Below, in pieces: positions 1 through 14,314 of a stretch of DNA of 64,000 bases. The DNA is taken from contig CM067084.1 in NCBI GenBank assembly GCA_034008185.1, positions 66,044,599 to 66,108,598 on the forward strand, written 5' to 3'. The stretch is from Gorsachius magnificus. Taxonomy: Eukaryota; Chordata; Aves; Pelecaniformes; Ardeidae. Every line of letters starts with the position of its first letter. The stretch's first letter is position 1. Made by a program: the position numbers and the translations under genes. The notes beneath the pieces are model-generated. The model worked only from the letters and a program-made list of their open reading frames with translations, had not been told where the DNA came from and made no database searches.

Positions 1-922
1 GGCTCAACTCCCTTCCTCCAAACACGGGTACTGAAATTGGGCTGGTGCTCAGGGGGCAAAGCAATTTCTTGATTGTGTGTGGTGAGGGGAACAAAACCTC
101 CCTGCAGGACCCTCCTTCACCAGAGCTTCCTCGCCAGAGGCTGTGGGTGGAGATTGGAGTGCCAGACCAGGGGTAGATCCATCATAGATCTACCTAGATG
201 CATCCTAGGTCTACCTTTCGTAGAAGATTACCATTATGATTTTCCTATTTCCCTTGTCTGTATTACGAAGCTGTTTTCTCCAGAAAAGCTGCCAAATAGA
301 CACATCATTCACGCTTGCTCAGGCCTGCCTGTTGGCCTGTCCCGCTCCGTCAGAGCCAGTAACACTCCTGACACCATTGGACTTGGTCCCTGTGGAGATT
401 TCAGAGAAAGGTTTTCTTCCTTAGGCCTCAGAGCTGCTAGGCTTCCCCAGTACAGACCGACACAATATCAGAGCCAACTCATTCACTGCTAAATTAATTA
501 TGTTGTTAATTGGTTAACCTAGGGCAGACCATGTGGAAAAAAAATGCTTAGTATGTGTTTGTTGGCAAGAGTGGATGGAGCTGGGCAGTGGAGATGCACA
601 GATTACGACAGTGGGACGTTTTCGTTGTAAAACATTGGAAGATGTACAGGTGAATTTTGTAAAATGTTGCTAATATTATTTGAAATACAACATCCTCCAG
701 AATTAAATCATAGACACATGATGACTAAGCGTAGGTAATTTTGGTATTTCTTCACTTTTTCATGCTTAACTGGTACAGTGTTACCATTCTCCTAGCTTCC
801 TGGTGTACAGAAGACAGCATGGCACAAAATGGTGGTGCCAGTTGAAATGGTGAGCTGCAACAGCTGGGTCCTGGGCTTCGAATCCAATTCTCACAAAAGG
901 ACAGGATGCCACTGTGAGCATT

Positions 923-936
923 AAAAAAAAAAAAAA
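923..936. repeat. A14 homopolymer
   Basis: Fourteen consecutive A followed by GAAAAG. No element recognised next to it. Confidence 0.95.
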
Positions 937-1185
937 GAAAAGTAGAAAAAATTCCAAAGGTAAAACATCTCCAGCAATATGCTGCAAGGAAAAAAGCCTA
1001 ATTAAATTGCCCAAATCATTTTAGCCCCAGAGCTTGAAAATGTCAGTAAATAAATAATTGGTTATGCAAAGATTACTCTTTTCTGCTAATAGAGCATAGG
1101 AGAGAAGAAGCAAAGCCACTAGGGGTTCCTTCTTTGATCATAGCAAGTAATAAAAACACAGACAATACCACCAAAATGAAAAATG

Positions 1186-1200
1186 AAAAAAAAAAAAAAA
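1186..1200. repeat. A15 homopolymer
   Basis: Fifteen consecutive A after an AAAATG-rich stretch. No element recognised next to it. Confidence 0.95.
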
Positions 1201-3494
1201 GACATTTCCTTTCATAGCTGTCAGTCCTCTCCGTGCTTTGGAAGGGAGGAAGGCAAGTTATCACTCATGCATGCGTGAAATTCAGCCTTGTTTGCAGTAT
1301 GATTGTATAAATGGCACTTTATTAAAAGCTAACTGTTATTCGTAGACTTTAAACTTAAACACAGACAAGTTCAGGGGTAGATATAAAATCAATATAACTC
1401 TTGAAGTATTGCAGACAATGTTTTGAAAGGCAACTATTAAGAGCATAGCAAGTGATTTACTGATAAGGTTGTTCTGCTGTTCCGTCTGTTGCTGATTTCC
1501 TATACCTTGTCCATTGACATGACTGCAAAATGGGATTGAGAGATCGGTTCGATTCTTCGAAAAAATTGAGGGCAGCATATCTGAAAGTTTGTACAAGAGA
1601 GCTCCTAACACCTTGTGTGAAGACACAATGTGTTTTTACAAAAAACATGCTGTGTATTTCAGATTATTTTTTTAAATCATGAACTGCTAACAATCTTGAT
1701 TTATTTTGGCATGATTACATGCACACAAAACTCTAGTAGTGTGTAAGCAGAAGTGATGAAACACTGGGTTACTGACTATGCCTTTAACTACTTCTTACTG
1801 TCTTTATATGGATTCTGATGAAATCATATATGAGTTCTGCGGTATTAATATTAATAGTATTTTCCTTGTGTTACATGGACTGAAGTGACACAGTAGCCAC
1901 GAAACAGAGTGCCAATACCTCCTCGATGGCCCCACCTTACTACATGAGCTTTCTAGCTTATCTGATTCTGAGTACCATCTAACAGGTAAATGTCACTCAT
2001 CTCAGTGACATTAGTTTGATGTCAAATGTGACTTAGGCTTTGAGGTTGATGGGATGATAAGTAGCCCACCGTTTCCCCCTGTGGGAGATAATGTCTGCAC
2101 CAACCTGCCTTTTTACATTCAAAGGTCATGTCCAGTTGAGAGAGCAACATGTACAAATGGGATTTTACGTACAAATTACCTTATGTCCCTGAAAGTACAG
2201 GGGGGTTGTGACACAATAAATATGCAGGTTTTTCTTCAATATCTTACGTGCTCCTATGACTATTCAAGCGATTTAAAAAATGTACACAGCTTTAGCTTTA
2301 GATATGCTTGTCTCTTTAATTAGATCCTTCCCCCATGAAGTCAGCTTTTCAAAGCACAAGTCAGTCAAAAGAAAAAAAAAACCCGCAAGTATAGACTGGA
2401 CAAGCATCTTTATATATATAGTCACTGTGATGAGCGCAGTAGAACTCCTATATGGTTTGAGGACAACAGATGGAAGCGCTTTAGAAATTTTTTTTTTTCT
2501 GAAGAGCTTTATAAGTGAATTCAGCAATGATGTATTATTGCCCATAATTTATATTTAGTATTTTAGGTCTCTCATTTTACTACCTACTCTAGAGATCTGA
2601 GAAAATAAACTAAAATATGAAAAGAGGACATAGAAATACACACTGATACAGTGCTGAAAATGCAATGGGAAAGATTCTTATCACTTTCCAATCTGTATTG
2701 TGAAAATATTTTTTTAATTGTGGTATTTGATGCATAGACACCATATTTTGGACCAACATGAGTTTTAACAGGTGAGGCATCATTTTGCCCAAGGAAGTAT
2801 GGAGTTTATGGCAGTATTACTGCCAGGCCTCTAACTGCTGTTACCGTGACACATTATAGTGACACCAGTGACCACCACTGTTATGGGTGTAAATTCAACA
2901 TGCACTCAGCTTTTATACACAAGTTGAAGGGTGGGTGAGGGAGAAGGAAGAGGAGACAAGGCTGTACAATGCTTCATGACTGGCTTAAGGGATATTAAAT
3001 CGACCCTAAATCCTTGCCAACTGGTTAGATGGATAGCTCACTGTTTCTAAAATTTGCAAGTCAAAGGGAGACAGGCCTAAATTCTTTCCGCTATGAAACC
3101 CCCACAGTCCTCTGCCTTTCAGGCAGAAGCAAAAAGGAATGGAAAATTCCAAACTAACGAGCGCTTCATTTTTTTTCTGCAGTGCTGTGCTTAGAAAAAT
3201 TGCACTCTTTTTTTTCTAAGGCAAAGAAGTAAAATTAAAGTTGTATGACTGTTATAAATATTACATGTTCAGGGTATCAAGAGTACCTGTAGTTCTCTGG
3301 TTTCTGAGGGTGTTTTTGAATTAACCCTTTTATAGATTCTGGGTGTTGGGAGGAAACGGTAACATTCACGCTTAGTCAAAACTTACATGGTTATAAAGGA
3401 GAAAGCATCCTATCTTAAAGGTGAACTCATTGGAGTAATAATTTATAGTATTTGTACGTACATTTATTTTCACATCTGTTTTGTAGCAGTAGAC

Positions 3495-3595
3495 TGTAGA
3501 GCATTCAGAGAAATAATGACTTGGCCAAGTTTGCCTGACAAGTCAGAGGTGGAACAGGAAACAGAACCCCATGTCCAGATTCTGTGATGCTTCAT
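3495..3595 (-). repeat. MIR/CORE-SINE-like relic
   Basis: AATGACTTGGCCAAGTTTGC, then CAAGTCAGAGGTGGAACAGG and AACAGAACCCCATGTCCAGA, resembles the reverse complement of the MIR-type SINE body (the AAGTGACTTGCCCAAGGTCAC ... GGCAGAGCCAGGATTAGAACCCAGGTC pattern). The order and spacing agree, but I judge the match by eye. It could also be the related AmnSINE class. Confidence 0.6.
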
Positions 3596-6500
3596 AATTC
3601 CTTCAGTTTTACTGAATATTAGAGATTATCTATGTAGATGTTGGTTCCATATTAAATATATATGTACTCAGCAGCAGATGGAATCAGGAAATTGTGAACT
3701 TTTACTGAATTTTTCAAAGGCTGAGACAAATACTCTGTCCTGTTTCATTGACATGGTTCAGAAGAACTTCTGACTGGTCCTTTGGGAGGAGCGATGTAAG
3801 ATGGAAGGAGGTTGGAGCTGCCAGATTCTTTGCTTCAGATGTCCTAAATCTGAAGGATCAGTATAAACAGAAATGGAGTATGCAGGAAAGCAGGCTGTCC
3901 TGCTGATCCAGACAAGGAATGTGCACTGTGCAGTGCACTGACATTCAGGCAGTAGATGTTGCCTGGAATTGACTTTGTCATGAGCTTCACTTTAGCTGAG
4001 CACTTCTCTTGCTGGGGATGAGATGCTCCCAGGTATGCTTCCTACATGGTTAAAGCTCATGTGTAGCTTTCTGCTGGGTCTTGTATAAGCAGTAGAGAGA
4101 CTCTCTATGTCCTCATTTCATGTATTCGCAACATCTTCCTACATAAAATCTATCTGTAATTTAACCCATACTGTCCAGATTACAATGCTTAAGAAGTGCT
4201 TCCATCCTAAGCCAAAGTCAAAAAGAATGCTAATTTGTTGTATTTCATCTTGTGATACTGTGGATAATTTTTTAAAGATGCTTCACTCCTCCTTCTCCAT
4301 TGACTCAAGTGAATTTACTCATTGGATCAAACTTTGCTTTTCCCTTTCATTGTAATACCCCAACCACACACCCTAGCATCTCTCTACCTGCCTTCCTTCA
4401 GTCTTCATTTTGCAAGCTGCTCCCAGCCAGTGATAATGATGTCCTTCCATTTTCTTCATAATCTTTATCTGTCTTTGGGCTGGTTGATGTTCCCATAATT
4501 TAGGTAAATGCTACCCTATTTAAATAAATAAACACATTAAGTAGATTGTCAGGTATTAACGTAGACAAGACATCCCTAACGTAATTATTGTTCTGTGCAT
4601 TAGTGCTTCAGGAGTGGATCTTTTCTGCGTACAGCATTATAAGACTGCTTTGGGGAAATGAATACCAACTCTTAAATTCACTACTCTCTTTATTGCAGAA
4701 GGAATTGGTGATCTTTGAGAAAATGTACCATTGTGGATAAACATAAATAGCTTTACTAATTGTGTCACAGGCAAGAACAACAATTTGAAAAGATGTTAAA
4801 TTCTGCATTTAATTTATGCAGCAATTCTTAAACGTTGCCCAACATATCTGTCTCTTTAAAGTATTCACTTGCTTCAAAGCTATTTTTGCCTCTGACCACT
4901 ATCTGATGAGAAATTCACATGTGCTAAATATACCCATGATAATAATCTTATTTTCAGTCCTCCACTAAAAATGCTGATGGCCTGAAAGGGATTTGAGTCC
5001 TCAGTGTAGCTTCCATGCCATTATTTTTCCAGTGGATTTCAGGAGAAAGAAATGCTTAGAATGCTAAGCAATAAATATTGCTGTAATGTTGTTTACCAAT
5101 CATTTTGTCAATATAGCAATAACATAGCAATAACAGTATGTCAATATAACTATAACAGTATATATAATAATAACAATGATGTTAGTCTCACAAAGGACTC
5201 AGGGAATAAGTTACTAAGAAAGTGGTTGGGAGAAATTAATTGCTCACACATATAATACAGTGCCAGGTATGAGTAGTATAATTCCACCTATGCAATAAAT
5301 CTGGGACAGAAAGGAGTGCTGCAAAATTGTAGAGTTGTTCAACCAAACTTCAATTCGATTTTCAGGTCTCTGGGCTACTGCTTGAAATATTGACCGTGGC
5401 AAACCTCTCTGATCAGTGTACATGCATCGTTCTTAGCTTGAAGTTGGTGAGACTATTGCAAAGTCACCTCAGAAAGAGCGTGCATTGGAATCCAGGTTTC
5501 TTCTGTAACAGATCTAAATGCCACTTTCCATGGTTTATTTTGGCAAATGAAGTGTGCCTGTACGATTATGTGCCATGTTTTGGTAGCTAGACCGCAGCTC
5601 GGTAAGAACTTTTCTGTTGTTTCTCTGTTAATCCTTTAGCTGAAGAAGTAGAAATTTTAGTTCTCACATCCAGCATTTCCCAGTTTAGCTCAGGTAGGTG
5701 ACAGATAGGGCTTAGGTACAACTACGCTGTTAGTAAGTGCTGAGCCTCTCTGCTGTAATGACCTGCAGAAAGAAGAGGGCATCCTGGTACGTGGTGCACT
5801 GTTGCCTTAGAAGTATTTATGTAGCCTACAGGTAGCAACGTCTATATTTTTATCTCTCTCTGCTGGGGCTGGTCTGCCTGGTGCAGAAGGTGGCAGCAAC
5901 CTTGGCATCCACCAGACATTTTTGTGAGATGAACCAAGAAAGCTGTGATGAGATTCTACAGGTTATGGATGCAAACCTTTCAGATTACCAACGAAAGATT
6001 AAAACAGACAAAGAAACAAAACCCCCCCAAACAACAACAACAAAAATTGACTAAACACAAATCCCCAAGATTTAAGAATCTGGGCATTATTGTTGGAAAA
6101 AGGTGGAGGGGAATAAATGTGGGTGTTATACCAAGAGTGGTTTTATTCCTGCATTGGTTTTGTGATAAAGGCAATCTGACAAAGTGGGATTATTTCTGAG
6201 AGTAAGAGCAGTAGGGAAGATCTCGGCCAGTGTCTAGAGAATACAGGATGCTGGTTTTGTGAGCTCCAAAAAAGTTAGGAATTGATTTAATGAATTTACT
6301 TTTCCAGACAAGTTCATTCTCAAATGTTTAATTAGCATGGCCAAACCAAACTGCTTATAATTAATAGATCACTCTCCAAGATAGCATAAGCTTTAAAGAA
6401 CATATAATTTTAAAAGTTTGTCACTTGATTTCAAATGTTTTGGGTGTGTGCTTGTTCAGTTTTGGTTTTCTTCTGCAGCCACTAAGTCTATAAGGGTTTT

Positions 6501-7879
6501 CTTTTTATCACACGAAGGCTGATTCTTATTCCAGGACCTGTTATTTAAGAAAGTCATCAACTATCATTAGACTTTCAGTACAATTAGCAGCTAATTGTTT
6601 GTAGTAGACTGCATTCTTCAGGGTACTATCAATGAGCCACAGAGATGCTCTCACCCACAGGCCACCATTTCTGGCTCCCATGAGATGAAGGCTGATACAG
6701 TCATGCAGCGGATGAATTTTACTAGAAATCTGAAGTAGAAAAACTGTACTTGCTGCATACATATCAGAGTTTGATGGAGAAAATTAAAAATCAAAACAAT
6801 GATCAGGACCTAAACTTTTATTTTAATTTAATTTAATTTTAGATTTCCAAATTTAAATTTCTAATTAATTTTGAGGTTTGTGAGCAGTTCCTACACTTAA
6901 TCTGTGAGGGTCTCCACTTCTGCATACTTATTCATGGTGGTAGTTCTCCTTAAAGATTTGGATGAAGTTAGGGTGGTATTTGCAAATTCCTCTCCATCGG
7001 AACGATTCCAACAATCGTAGAAGTTACATAATAAAGACCTTTATCTGAATATTTAGCCCTGAATTTAAATAATAATTCCAACTATAAATTATAATTACTA
7101 CTTAATTACTTATCATTTCAGAAGATACAGGTAAGTAAATGAGTCTTTTGGTTAACATTCTGAATAAAAGCATAATTTTAATGAGCAGGTGAACATTTTC
7201 TTCCTTCTGCTATCAAACTGACAGAAAACTACAATGCAAACGTATTCTCATAATTTGAAAACACATTCCTTCAACAAATATTTGACTTGGGTTAAGAAGT
7301 GAGGAAGATTATAGCTGTCTCTTGGTGTTTTATACTCAAGTGATGTTAGTTATCTAACAGGAAAAATTAGGAATGTGGCAAAGAACTGCACGGAATTCTG
7401 CATTATATAAGTGCATTTTATTTAGTAAATATTATTCCCTTTTTTATGTGTTGTGTGAAAACAAATGAGTTTTATCTTTGGTTTCTTTATGGTACACTCC
7501 ACTACCTCACATGAAGGTTTGTCACAACTTAGCAGTACCAATAAATGTTTGAGAAATTTAAGAAATTAATCTGTAACCTAAACTAATGCCAGGTTTTCTT
7601 CATCTTGATGTTGCTTTCATGTTTAAATGGAATTTGGTTAATTATAGAAATAAGTTCTGATTATTTGTCTGATTCATGGACATACTAAAATCACTTTATG
7701 TCAATCCTTGGGGGCTAATTTAGCCTCCTAGTGTGGTGTGAACCTTCAGGTATGAGGTTGTAATACCCATGCTTCATTTACCAGCTCAGCTTACAAACTG
7801 AGGATTGTCATCCTTAGGTAGGGGAAAATGGATGTAGGCTTACTGCCCTTTTAAACCAAAAATTAGTCAGTCAAGTGAG

Positions 7880-7970
7880 TCATAGAAATATTTAGGTTGC
7901 TAGGATTGTCTGAAGACCATCCGGTCCAAACTGTGTCTCAAAGCAGGGCCAACATCAAAGCTAGAAGGTA
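7880..7970 (-). mobile_element. CR1 3' end fragment, decayed
   Basis: On the + strand it reads TCATAGAAATATTTAGGTTG, GAAGACCATCCGGTCCAAAC and AAGCAGGGCCAACATCAAAG. This is the reverse complement of a CR1 3' end of the subfamily with GGACCAGATGATCTCC and GAAGTTGGCCCTGCTTTGAG-like text. It lies antisense to LDB2 and is moderately diverged. Confidence 0.8.
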
Positions 7971-9250
7971 TTCTGAAAGATGTAAATCTAGGCTCTGGTC
8001 AGTGACAAAATAACATTATTAATTTTATTTTTAAAATTTATTTACTTTAATTTTCCTTTATAAAGGAAAATAACTTGACAGTTCTTCCAGAAATGAAGTA
8101 GTGGGTCTTTAAAGCACAGGTTTCTGTATTGTATAACACAGTCTGGATTATCTCAGTTTTAGCTCAGTGAAATCCCATCATTTTGTATGTATAACTTGCT
8201 AGACTAGTGGTATGATTAATACTTCAGCTTGCTACACATGCTAAAAGATCTAGAAGGAAAACAAACCATCCCTTTTCATTATACAGATAAATAATCTGAA
8301 TGGCTGCAGGAGATCTCCTCAGGCAAAGACAGGAATTGAGCTGATAGATCCAACTTTTATCAACTTGTTTGGAAAACCCATGTTCTTTCTGCTTGGCTGT
8401 CCTGCCCATACACACTAAAAGACATGCTTCTCCCATAGCTAGAAATAAAATCTCAGATTTCTGTTTCCTTCACTACTGTCTAGTAACTGTAATAGCAGGT
8501 AATTGGTCATTTTTCCATCTAGCTCTTAGTTCATATAGAAGCTATATAACTTGTTTAGCCATTAAAAGTCCATGGTCAGAAATTGAGAGTGCATCTAAGA
8601 AACAAGGTGACCAAGTTTTTGGCAGGACAAGACAGGGCTGAAAAAGAAATCAAATTGAGTTTACTGATTTGACAGCATGAACAAATCTTCTGCAATGAAC
8701 AGCAATGTTTTGCCGTAAAGTTTTATCTTAATCTTTCTTCTGAAATCATACAAGTGAGTAAGAGTATTTTACATTTCAAGCAGTTCTTGGACTTGGATTT
8801 GTGTGCGTTTGTCCTCAGTGGCATTGTAGATGGGAAGCTGTGAAAGCAGTTATTCATGTCTTTTGGCCTGAGTGGTCACTTTGCATTGGTTTATGGTGGT
8901 TAACTTTTGCAGAGCAAACCAAAAAAAGCAAGGGGGATAGAAAGTCCGTGGTGGTGATGTAAGCACACGCAATATTACGGATTGCATGGCCTTTGGGCCC
9001 TGGAGACCAGCTCTGTTAACACTGCCTGCTTCTTCTCCTTCTGCCTCTGATGGTGCCACACATTTCTGTATGACTGATGTCCAGCTCATCACCATCAGGT
9101 CTTCAAAAACTGGAGTGAGTCTTCCCCTTCCCTGAATATTGAAGGCGAATGGGACAATGGACTTTGGCAGCTGAGGCCTTTCCCAAACGCATGCAGAAAG
9201 TCAAAACCATTTATATCAATCATGTGGAATGTTTTATTACTATTGATAGA

Positions 9251-9284
9251 TACACACCACACCCCACACACACCCCCTTTCCCC
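9251..9284. repeat. CA/CCCAC-rich low-complexity tract
   Basis: Imperfect ACACACC/CCCACAC repeats running into a C/T-rich stretch. Confidence 0.85.
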
Positions 9285-11011
9285 TCCACAAGAAAGAACT
9301 TCAGGCTTCACTGAACCCCTAGAGGATTCACTGTCTGAGAAAGGAGGAAAGCACAGATAACTGAAAAAGAACTCAAACAGGGGAAAGGAAAAAACAAACT
9401 GGAGATGTTCCCAAAGCAGTGTATAAGCCCTTCAAAAATGTCACTAAGTTATTCTCATAAAGCAGCTTAGCTCTAGGTTTTGGCACTCTTCTTCCAATGT
9501 TTCTGTGAGAGCAAGCAAGAAAGAGACTCTGGTGAGACTGGTCATTTTTGGTTCTTTGGTCATTCCCTATCTAATGTTTGGAATATTCATCTGCCTCTTT
9601 CCACACTTAAGAAACTTGGTGATGCTTTTCATCTGCTTCACCAGGGACCCGGGAAGGAGGAGTGTTTCATTCCCTCAATGAACCTCATCTCAGCTGGGAA
9701 CACCTCTCCTTCTCTATCTGCATCTCTTTGTTCAACTTCACGTCTACATATCTTCAAGCATGTTTTTAAGGCCAGGAAGCTCAGCAAGGGGGGAAACATG
9801 TCTGCACTTGTACCCGTGGTTTAAAGGAATTATAGCACAGAATGATTTACAGATATTTTCTAAAAGGCAATATTTTGAGGCATGCACAGTTTTTGGTTTT
9901 TTTTTTTAAAGAACAAGCAAAGAGCTGTAGTAATTACCTTCAGTCAGCATAACCCCCAGTGTTCATTGCTGTCACAGAATGGAAAAATATTTCTTCTTTG
10001 TATTTCTGGATGCAATGTTTTCCACTTTTAACTGCAGTATAAAAGGACAATGATTTTCTTCTCCACCCCCAGAAGAGTGAGAGATGAATGTTTAATTAGA
10101 GCCAGAATTTGTAATGTTCACAGAACAATTTTTCCCCCATAAGTGTCTCCGCTGATATGGATACCATTTGTAGCTCATCTCCATACGTCCGTACTATCTG
10201 CTAACAACAGAGCCCTGCTGCAGTTGCTGCATAAGCAGTTTTTGCTTTTTTAATAAGGAGCAGGGAAGTCTTGTGGTTCATCCCAGTGGTGCACTTTAAG
10301 AGAGAAACAAGAAATAAGGCAAACAAGGGCAAAGACAAGATTCTTTTAACCCTCTGACTGCTTTTGCCACGTTGCTTGATTTACATTGGTGAGAGAAATT
10401 TCGGCAGAGTGTGCCTGGTGCACCTCATTCCCCCTCGCTGCCAAGAAATATCAGCTGGATGCTGTCAAATGACTTTTACCTGGCCATTTTTTCTTGCATT
10501 CTTTGTCATAGCTTGTTATCTTTTTCAACTATGGGCTCCCTCAGATTGCTGCAGCACGTCAAAAAGGAGGGGAAATAGTAAACTGTCCAAATGGGATCTG
10601 CTCAGTGGGGCCCTGGTGAGAGAAAACCTGCTGAAGCAAGAAAGAAAAGTTGGGGGGGAAGCAGGGGAGAATGAAGACCAGGACACGAACCGCCTCCTGT
10701 TCTAAACCTTCTATAGAAATCAGCAATTGTTTTCCTTAACTTTCGCCCATATAAAGCAATTATAACGGAAATAATCCCATTGTTTGCAAAGGAGCTCTTT
10801 GCTGCAGCTTGTGCATGAAGTGCTTTTCCTGAATCTTTCAGAAATGGGTGGGACTCTCAGGGCTGTTTTTAAGGCAGGTTTACCTGGCAGATGCTGCACT
10901 GACCTGCACACTTTGCATCCTAATAGCCAATTTAATTGCTCTTCTCTGATTCCAGTGAAACAACTTACAGAAAGGCAGTGCAGTGTTGCAAGGCATAAAA
11001 TCCAACACACT

Positions 11012-11025
11012 CCCCCCCCCCCCCC
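11012..11025. repeat. C14 homopolymer
   Basis: Fourteen consecutive C. It creates a false proline run in one overlapping open frame. Length may be unreliable in the assembly. Confidence 0.95.
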
Positions 11026-11196
11026 AGCCCCCACATGGTGGGATATAGGAAAAGGTGTGATGTTCATGTTAATCACTAATTTCAGTAAAAATGAAATATT
11101 GGGGAGGGAGGGTTATGTGGTGGCAAACATATTGCTGGAGTGGAGCTGCTGTAGTATCTCTCTCATTTATGGAGCAGTGAAATGTAGGAATTATAA

Positions 11197-11258
11197 TAAC
11201 TCGACTTTATATAGCACCTTTCATCACAAAGGATCCAGGGGTGATTTACAAACTTAAA
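11197..11258 (+). repeat. Deep vertebrate repeat-like motif
   Basis: The stretch ACTTTATATAGCACCTTTCA, CAAAGGATCCAGGGGTGATT and TACAAACT resembles a motif (TATATAGCGCCTTTCATCC ... GGATCTCAAAGCGCTTTACAAAC) that recurs in old interspersed repeats of vertebrates. I cannot name the family reliably. Confidence 0.45.
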
Positions 11259-13418
11259 CTGTTATATATATGACATGTATAAAACAGAACACAATTGCTG
11301 TTTTCTGAGTAATGGTCTGAAACACTACAGATTGCATTGGTGCAACTGAAATGATTTGGACCATTATTGGAGAATAGGTAGGATTTTTTATTTTTGTAGA
11401 ATAAAAACTGGATCACAGTGGCCAGCTCATGAGCGAGCTGTGACAGCTCTTTAAATGTGCCCAGAAAAGCAACACGATGCAGGAACCAGCACATCTGGGC
11501 AAAGAAGGTCTCTCTTGATGCAGAATCTTGAGGAGTAGTGGTTCAGTGAAAGCAGTAGCATCACCATCCCATGGAAAAAATCTGTCTATAAAGGCTCCTG
11601 ATCTCTACGAGAGGCACGGGCCTTTCAAGAAGCCTTGACTTTTACATTTCCTGCAAAAATATGTCCAGCAGCTTGACGGCCCAAAGGATTGCAGGAGAAA
11701 AACAGGCCTGCAGTCCAGGCTCCTGGGGAGGAGCAGCCTCTGCTGAATTTGCCACCTCACTTGTGCTGCCTTTAGGCTCCCTTGCAGGTTTCTAGCCCAG
11801 ATGCTGGTGCTGCCTGTGATGTTCAAATGTGATTTATGGGAAAATACACCGAGGGTGTGCTATATGAAAAGTTAACATAGGTGGATCTGACACCTGTAGG
11901 AGCTATCATCTTTTTTTGTCACTCATTACTCCTCAGACTGTGATTGCAGAAGTGGTCTGTGCTGGCCCAGCTAGAAGGTGGCAGGTAGGAGCAACTGCTG
12001 TACAAACTGCAGCTCTTCTGTCTGACTCCCGTGATGGGAAGCGTTATCCCGAGTGCCCATTACTGTTACAGGTGAAGTTACAGCACAACTCTCTCCAGCA
12101 CGGATGTATGCAGTGACTCATCTGCCTATAAATGGAGGTGAAACACTCTTTAACATTTTCTCTGCAGAAAGAAGTCGGTGTCGTGGGTAAAGCTGAAAAT
12201 CAGACATCTCCATTTGGTACAGACTGAAAGCAGATGTAGGTGAAAAGGGGTTCAAATGATTACTAATCCTTGGCTACTGATTCCAAACCAATCATGAGGA
12301 GGTGGTGCTGACCCTGGTGCAAACCATGCTTCCGCACTGTGCCTGCGTTCCTGCACAATTACCACCGCACGGTATTAAATGGAGGTTGCTTTCATTAGTG
12401 CTTTCAACAAGACTTGCATTTCACAGTCTGTAGGAATTGTATAAAATACCTGTTAGCGTGAAGTGTTTGGAAATATTTGAGAGATGGACAGAGTAGCTGT
12501 GTGCTTTTTGTTTCAGCCACAGATTTAGTCCAACAAGCTGTTGGGGGGCTGTATCTGTTTTTATTTTTGTTTTCCTGTTACCCTGATTCATTGTAGACCC
12601 ATCTACTCCACGCAGTTTATTTTGACCTAAAAAAAAAAAATTCCAAATGTAATTCTAAGCACTTAGAATTGAAGGAATGTGTCTTGCTGGCTATATGGAG
12701 TACTAACAAAGTAGGTATTAAAAAAAAAATGTAAAAAATTTCAGATGAAAGATGTGAGATCAGCTTGACGCTAAGCAGAGTGTTGGCAAATCTCTGCGTG
12801 GTTTTGTAGCTATGTGACTCCTGTACAATTTACTCTGGAAAATGCAAACCTTAAAACTTTGTGTAGCAATCTGAAAATATTTGTCTGTCCTGTGCTTATT
12901 CCAGTACAATGTGAAGGGTAATTCTAAATGCAACTACAGTAATACAAACTGATCTACATAATGAGATTTGTAGATTAAAGCCTAATTAGGGCAAGTAGCT
13001 CATGCAAGCCTCCTCCAAAGTGCAGCTGCTCTCCCAAAAAATTCACCATAGAGCAACTTGTAACAGTCTTTTACCAAACAGTTCTGTATTTGTAGCTAAG
13101 TAGACTAAATATCAAAAGAGTATTGGTCCTGAATTTATAGCTGTTAAAACTGGAGTAAAGAACCACTGAAGGAGATGAATGCTGTGAGGTTGGTTTTTGG
13201 TGGGAAATGGGGAACTTGCTCAGGAATAGAAAAAATTAAAATAATCAACTATATGTAATTCTTCTTTACAAATGCCGGTACACATCTCAAAAATATTCTT
13301 AATTCTTCCCCAGGAGATCAAATACTCTGCCCTGGACAGGTTGCTTTTTAAGCTAGAAAGAATAACAGGAGACCATGCTTCTATTCTATTTTACTTTAGC
13401 TTATAGTCTTACGTATTC

Positions 13419-13456
13419 TATATTATTATTATTATCATTATTATTATTATTATTAA
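13419..13456. repeat. (ATT)n microsatellite
   Basis: About 12 TAT/ATT units interrupted by one ATC, within intron 2. Likely length-polymorphic. Confidence 0.95.
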
Positions 13457-14314
13457 TGTTTTGATAGGTTTATTTCTTATAGATGAGAAATAAGTTGATG
13501 AGACAAAATAGGACAATAATATACTTTCATGTATTCACATTTTATCAATTCTGGATCAGTACATCAGTTCAACAGAGAGATGCTTAAATTTAAGCCTGTG
13601 GATGGCTACTTTGCTAAAATGCGATTTTACTGTTCTTGTTCGGTTTTTGTTCACTACTTTGGTAACAGTGTTGTTGATGTCAATGGACGTTTTGCCTCAG
13701 AAAGTATTCACTAGAACAAAAAGGAAATTTGAAGGTATGACCCAACCTGTAAAGGGTTGGATTTGCTTGCACCAGCAATGCCGGCCCAGGAAGCTAGTAA
13801 TAGTGTGCAGCTCTATCCAGCTGAGATTACACAGGAAGGTTACAAAGACATAATGTGACAACCCAAATTAGATTTTGGCAAACTGGCCAAAACTAGCACC
13901 TTACCCTCAATTTTTTTTACAAGATTTCCAATGTCCCCAGTGGTCAGGACCTTAGATTTATTTCTTGTAAGAAGACTGGCATGTCCAGGAGCAATACATG
14001 TGAATTAGAAGAGAACAGGGTGAAAATAAGTCAAGCAGGAAAAAACCCCCACAGCCTAAACAACACACACCCCCCCCGAAGCATTTTTATTTATATGAGG
14101 AGAGGATAAAGGTGTGTGCCTAGAAAATTAAATCAAATTCTGTGCATAGAACTGAGAAATGTTCTGCTGTTTTATGAAAATTCAATGTTGATCAAAGAGA
14201 AGGAATCAAGCAGTTAGCTTCTTTGAATTAATGCTAAAATGTGTGTTGTTTTAGGCTTTCTGGTACTTTTCAGATGTATGAATGCCATCCTTCCTAGCTA
14301 AGCTTGCAGGGACT

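Noticed and set aside
10784..11257. 157-codon open frame with a proline run
   Set aside because: The proline run is the C14 homopolymer, and the frame also crosses a repeat-like motif. No homology recognised.
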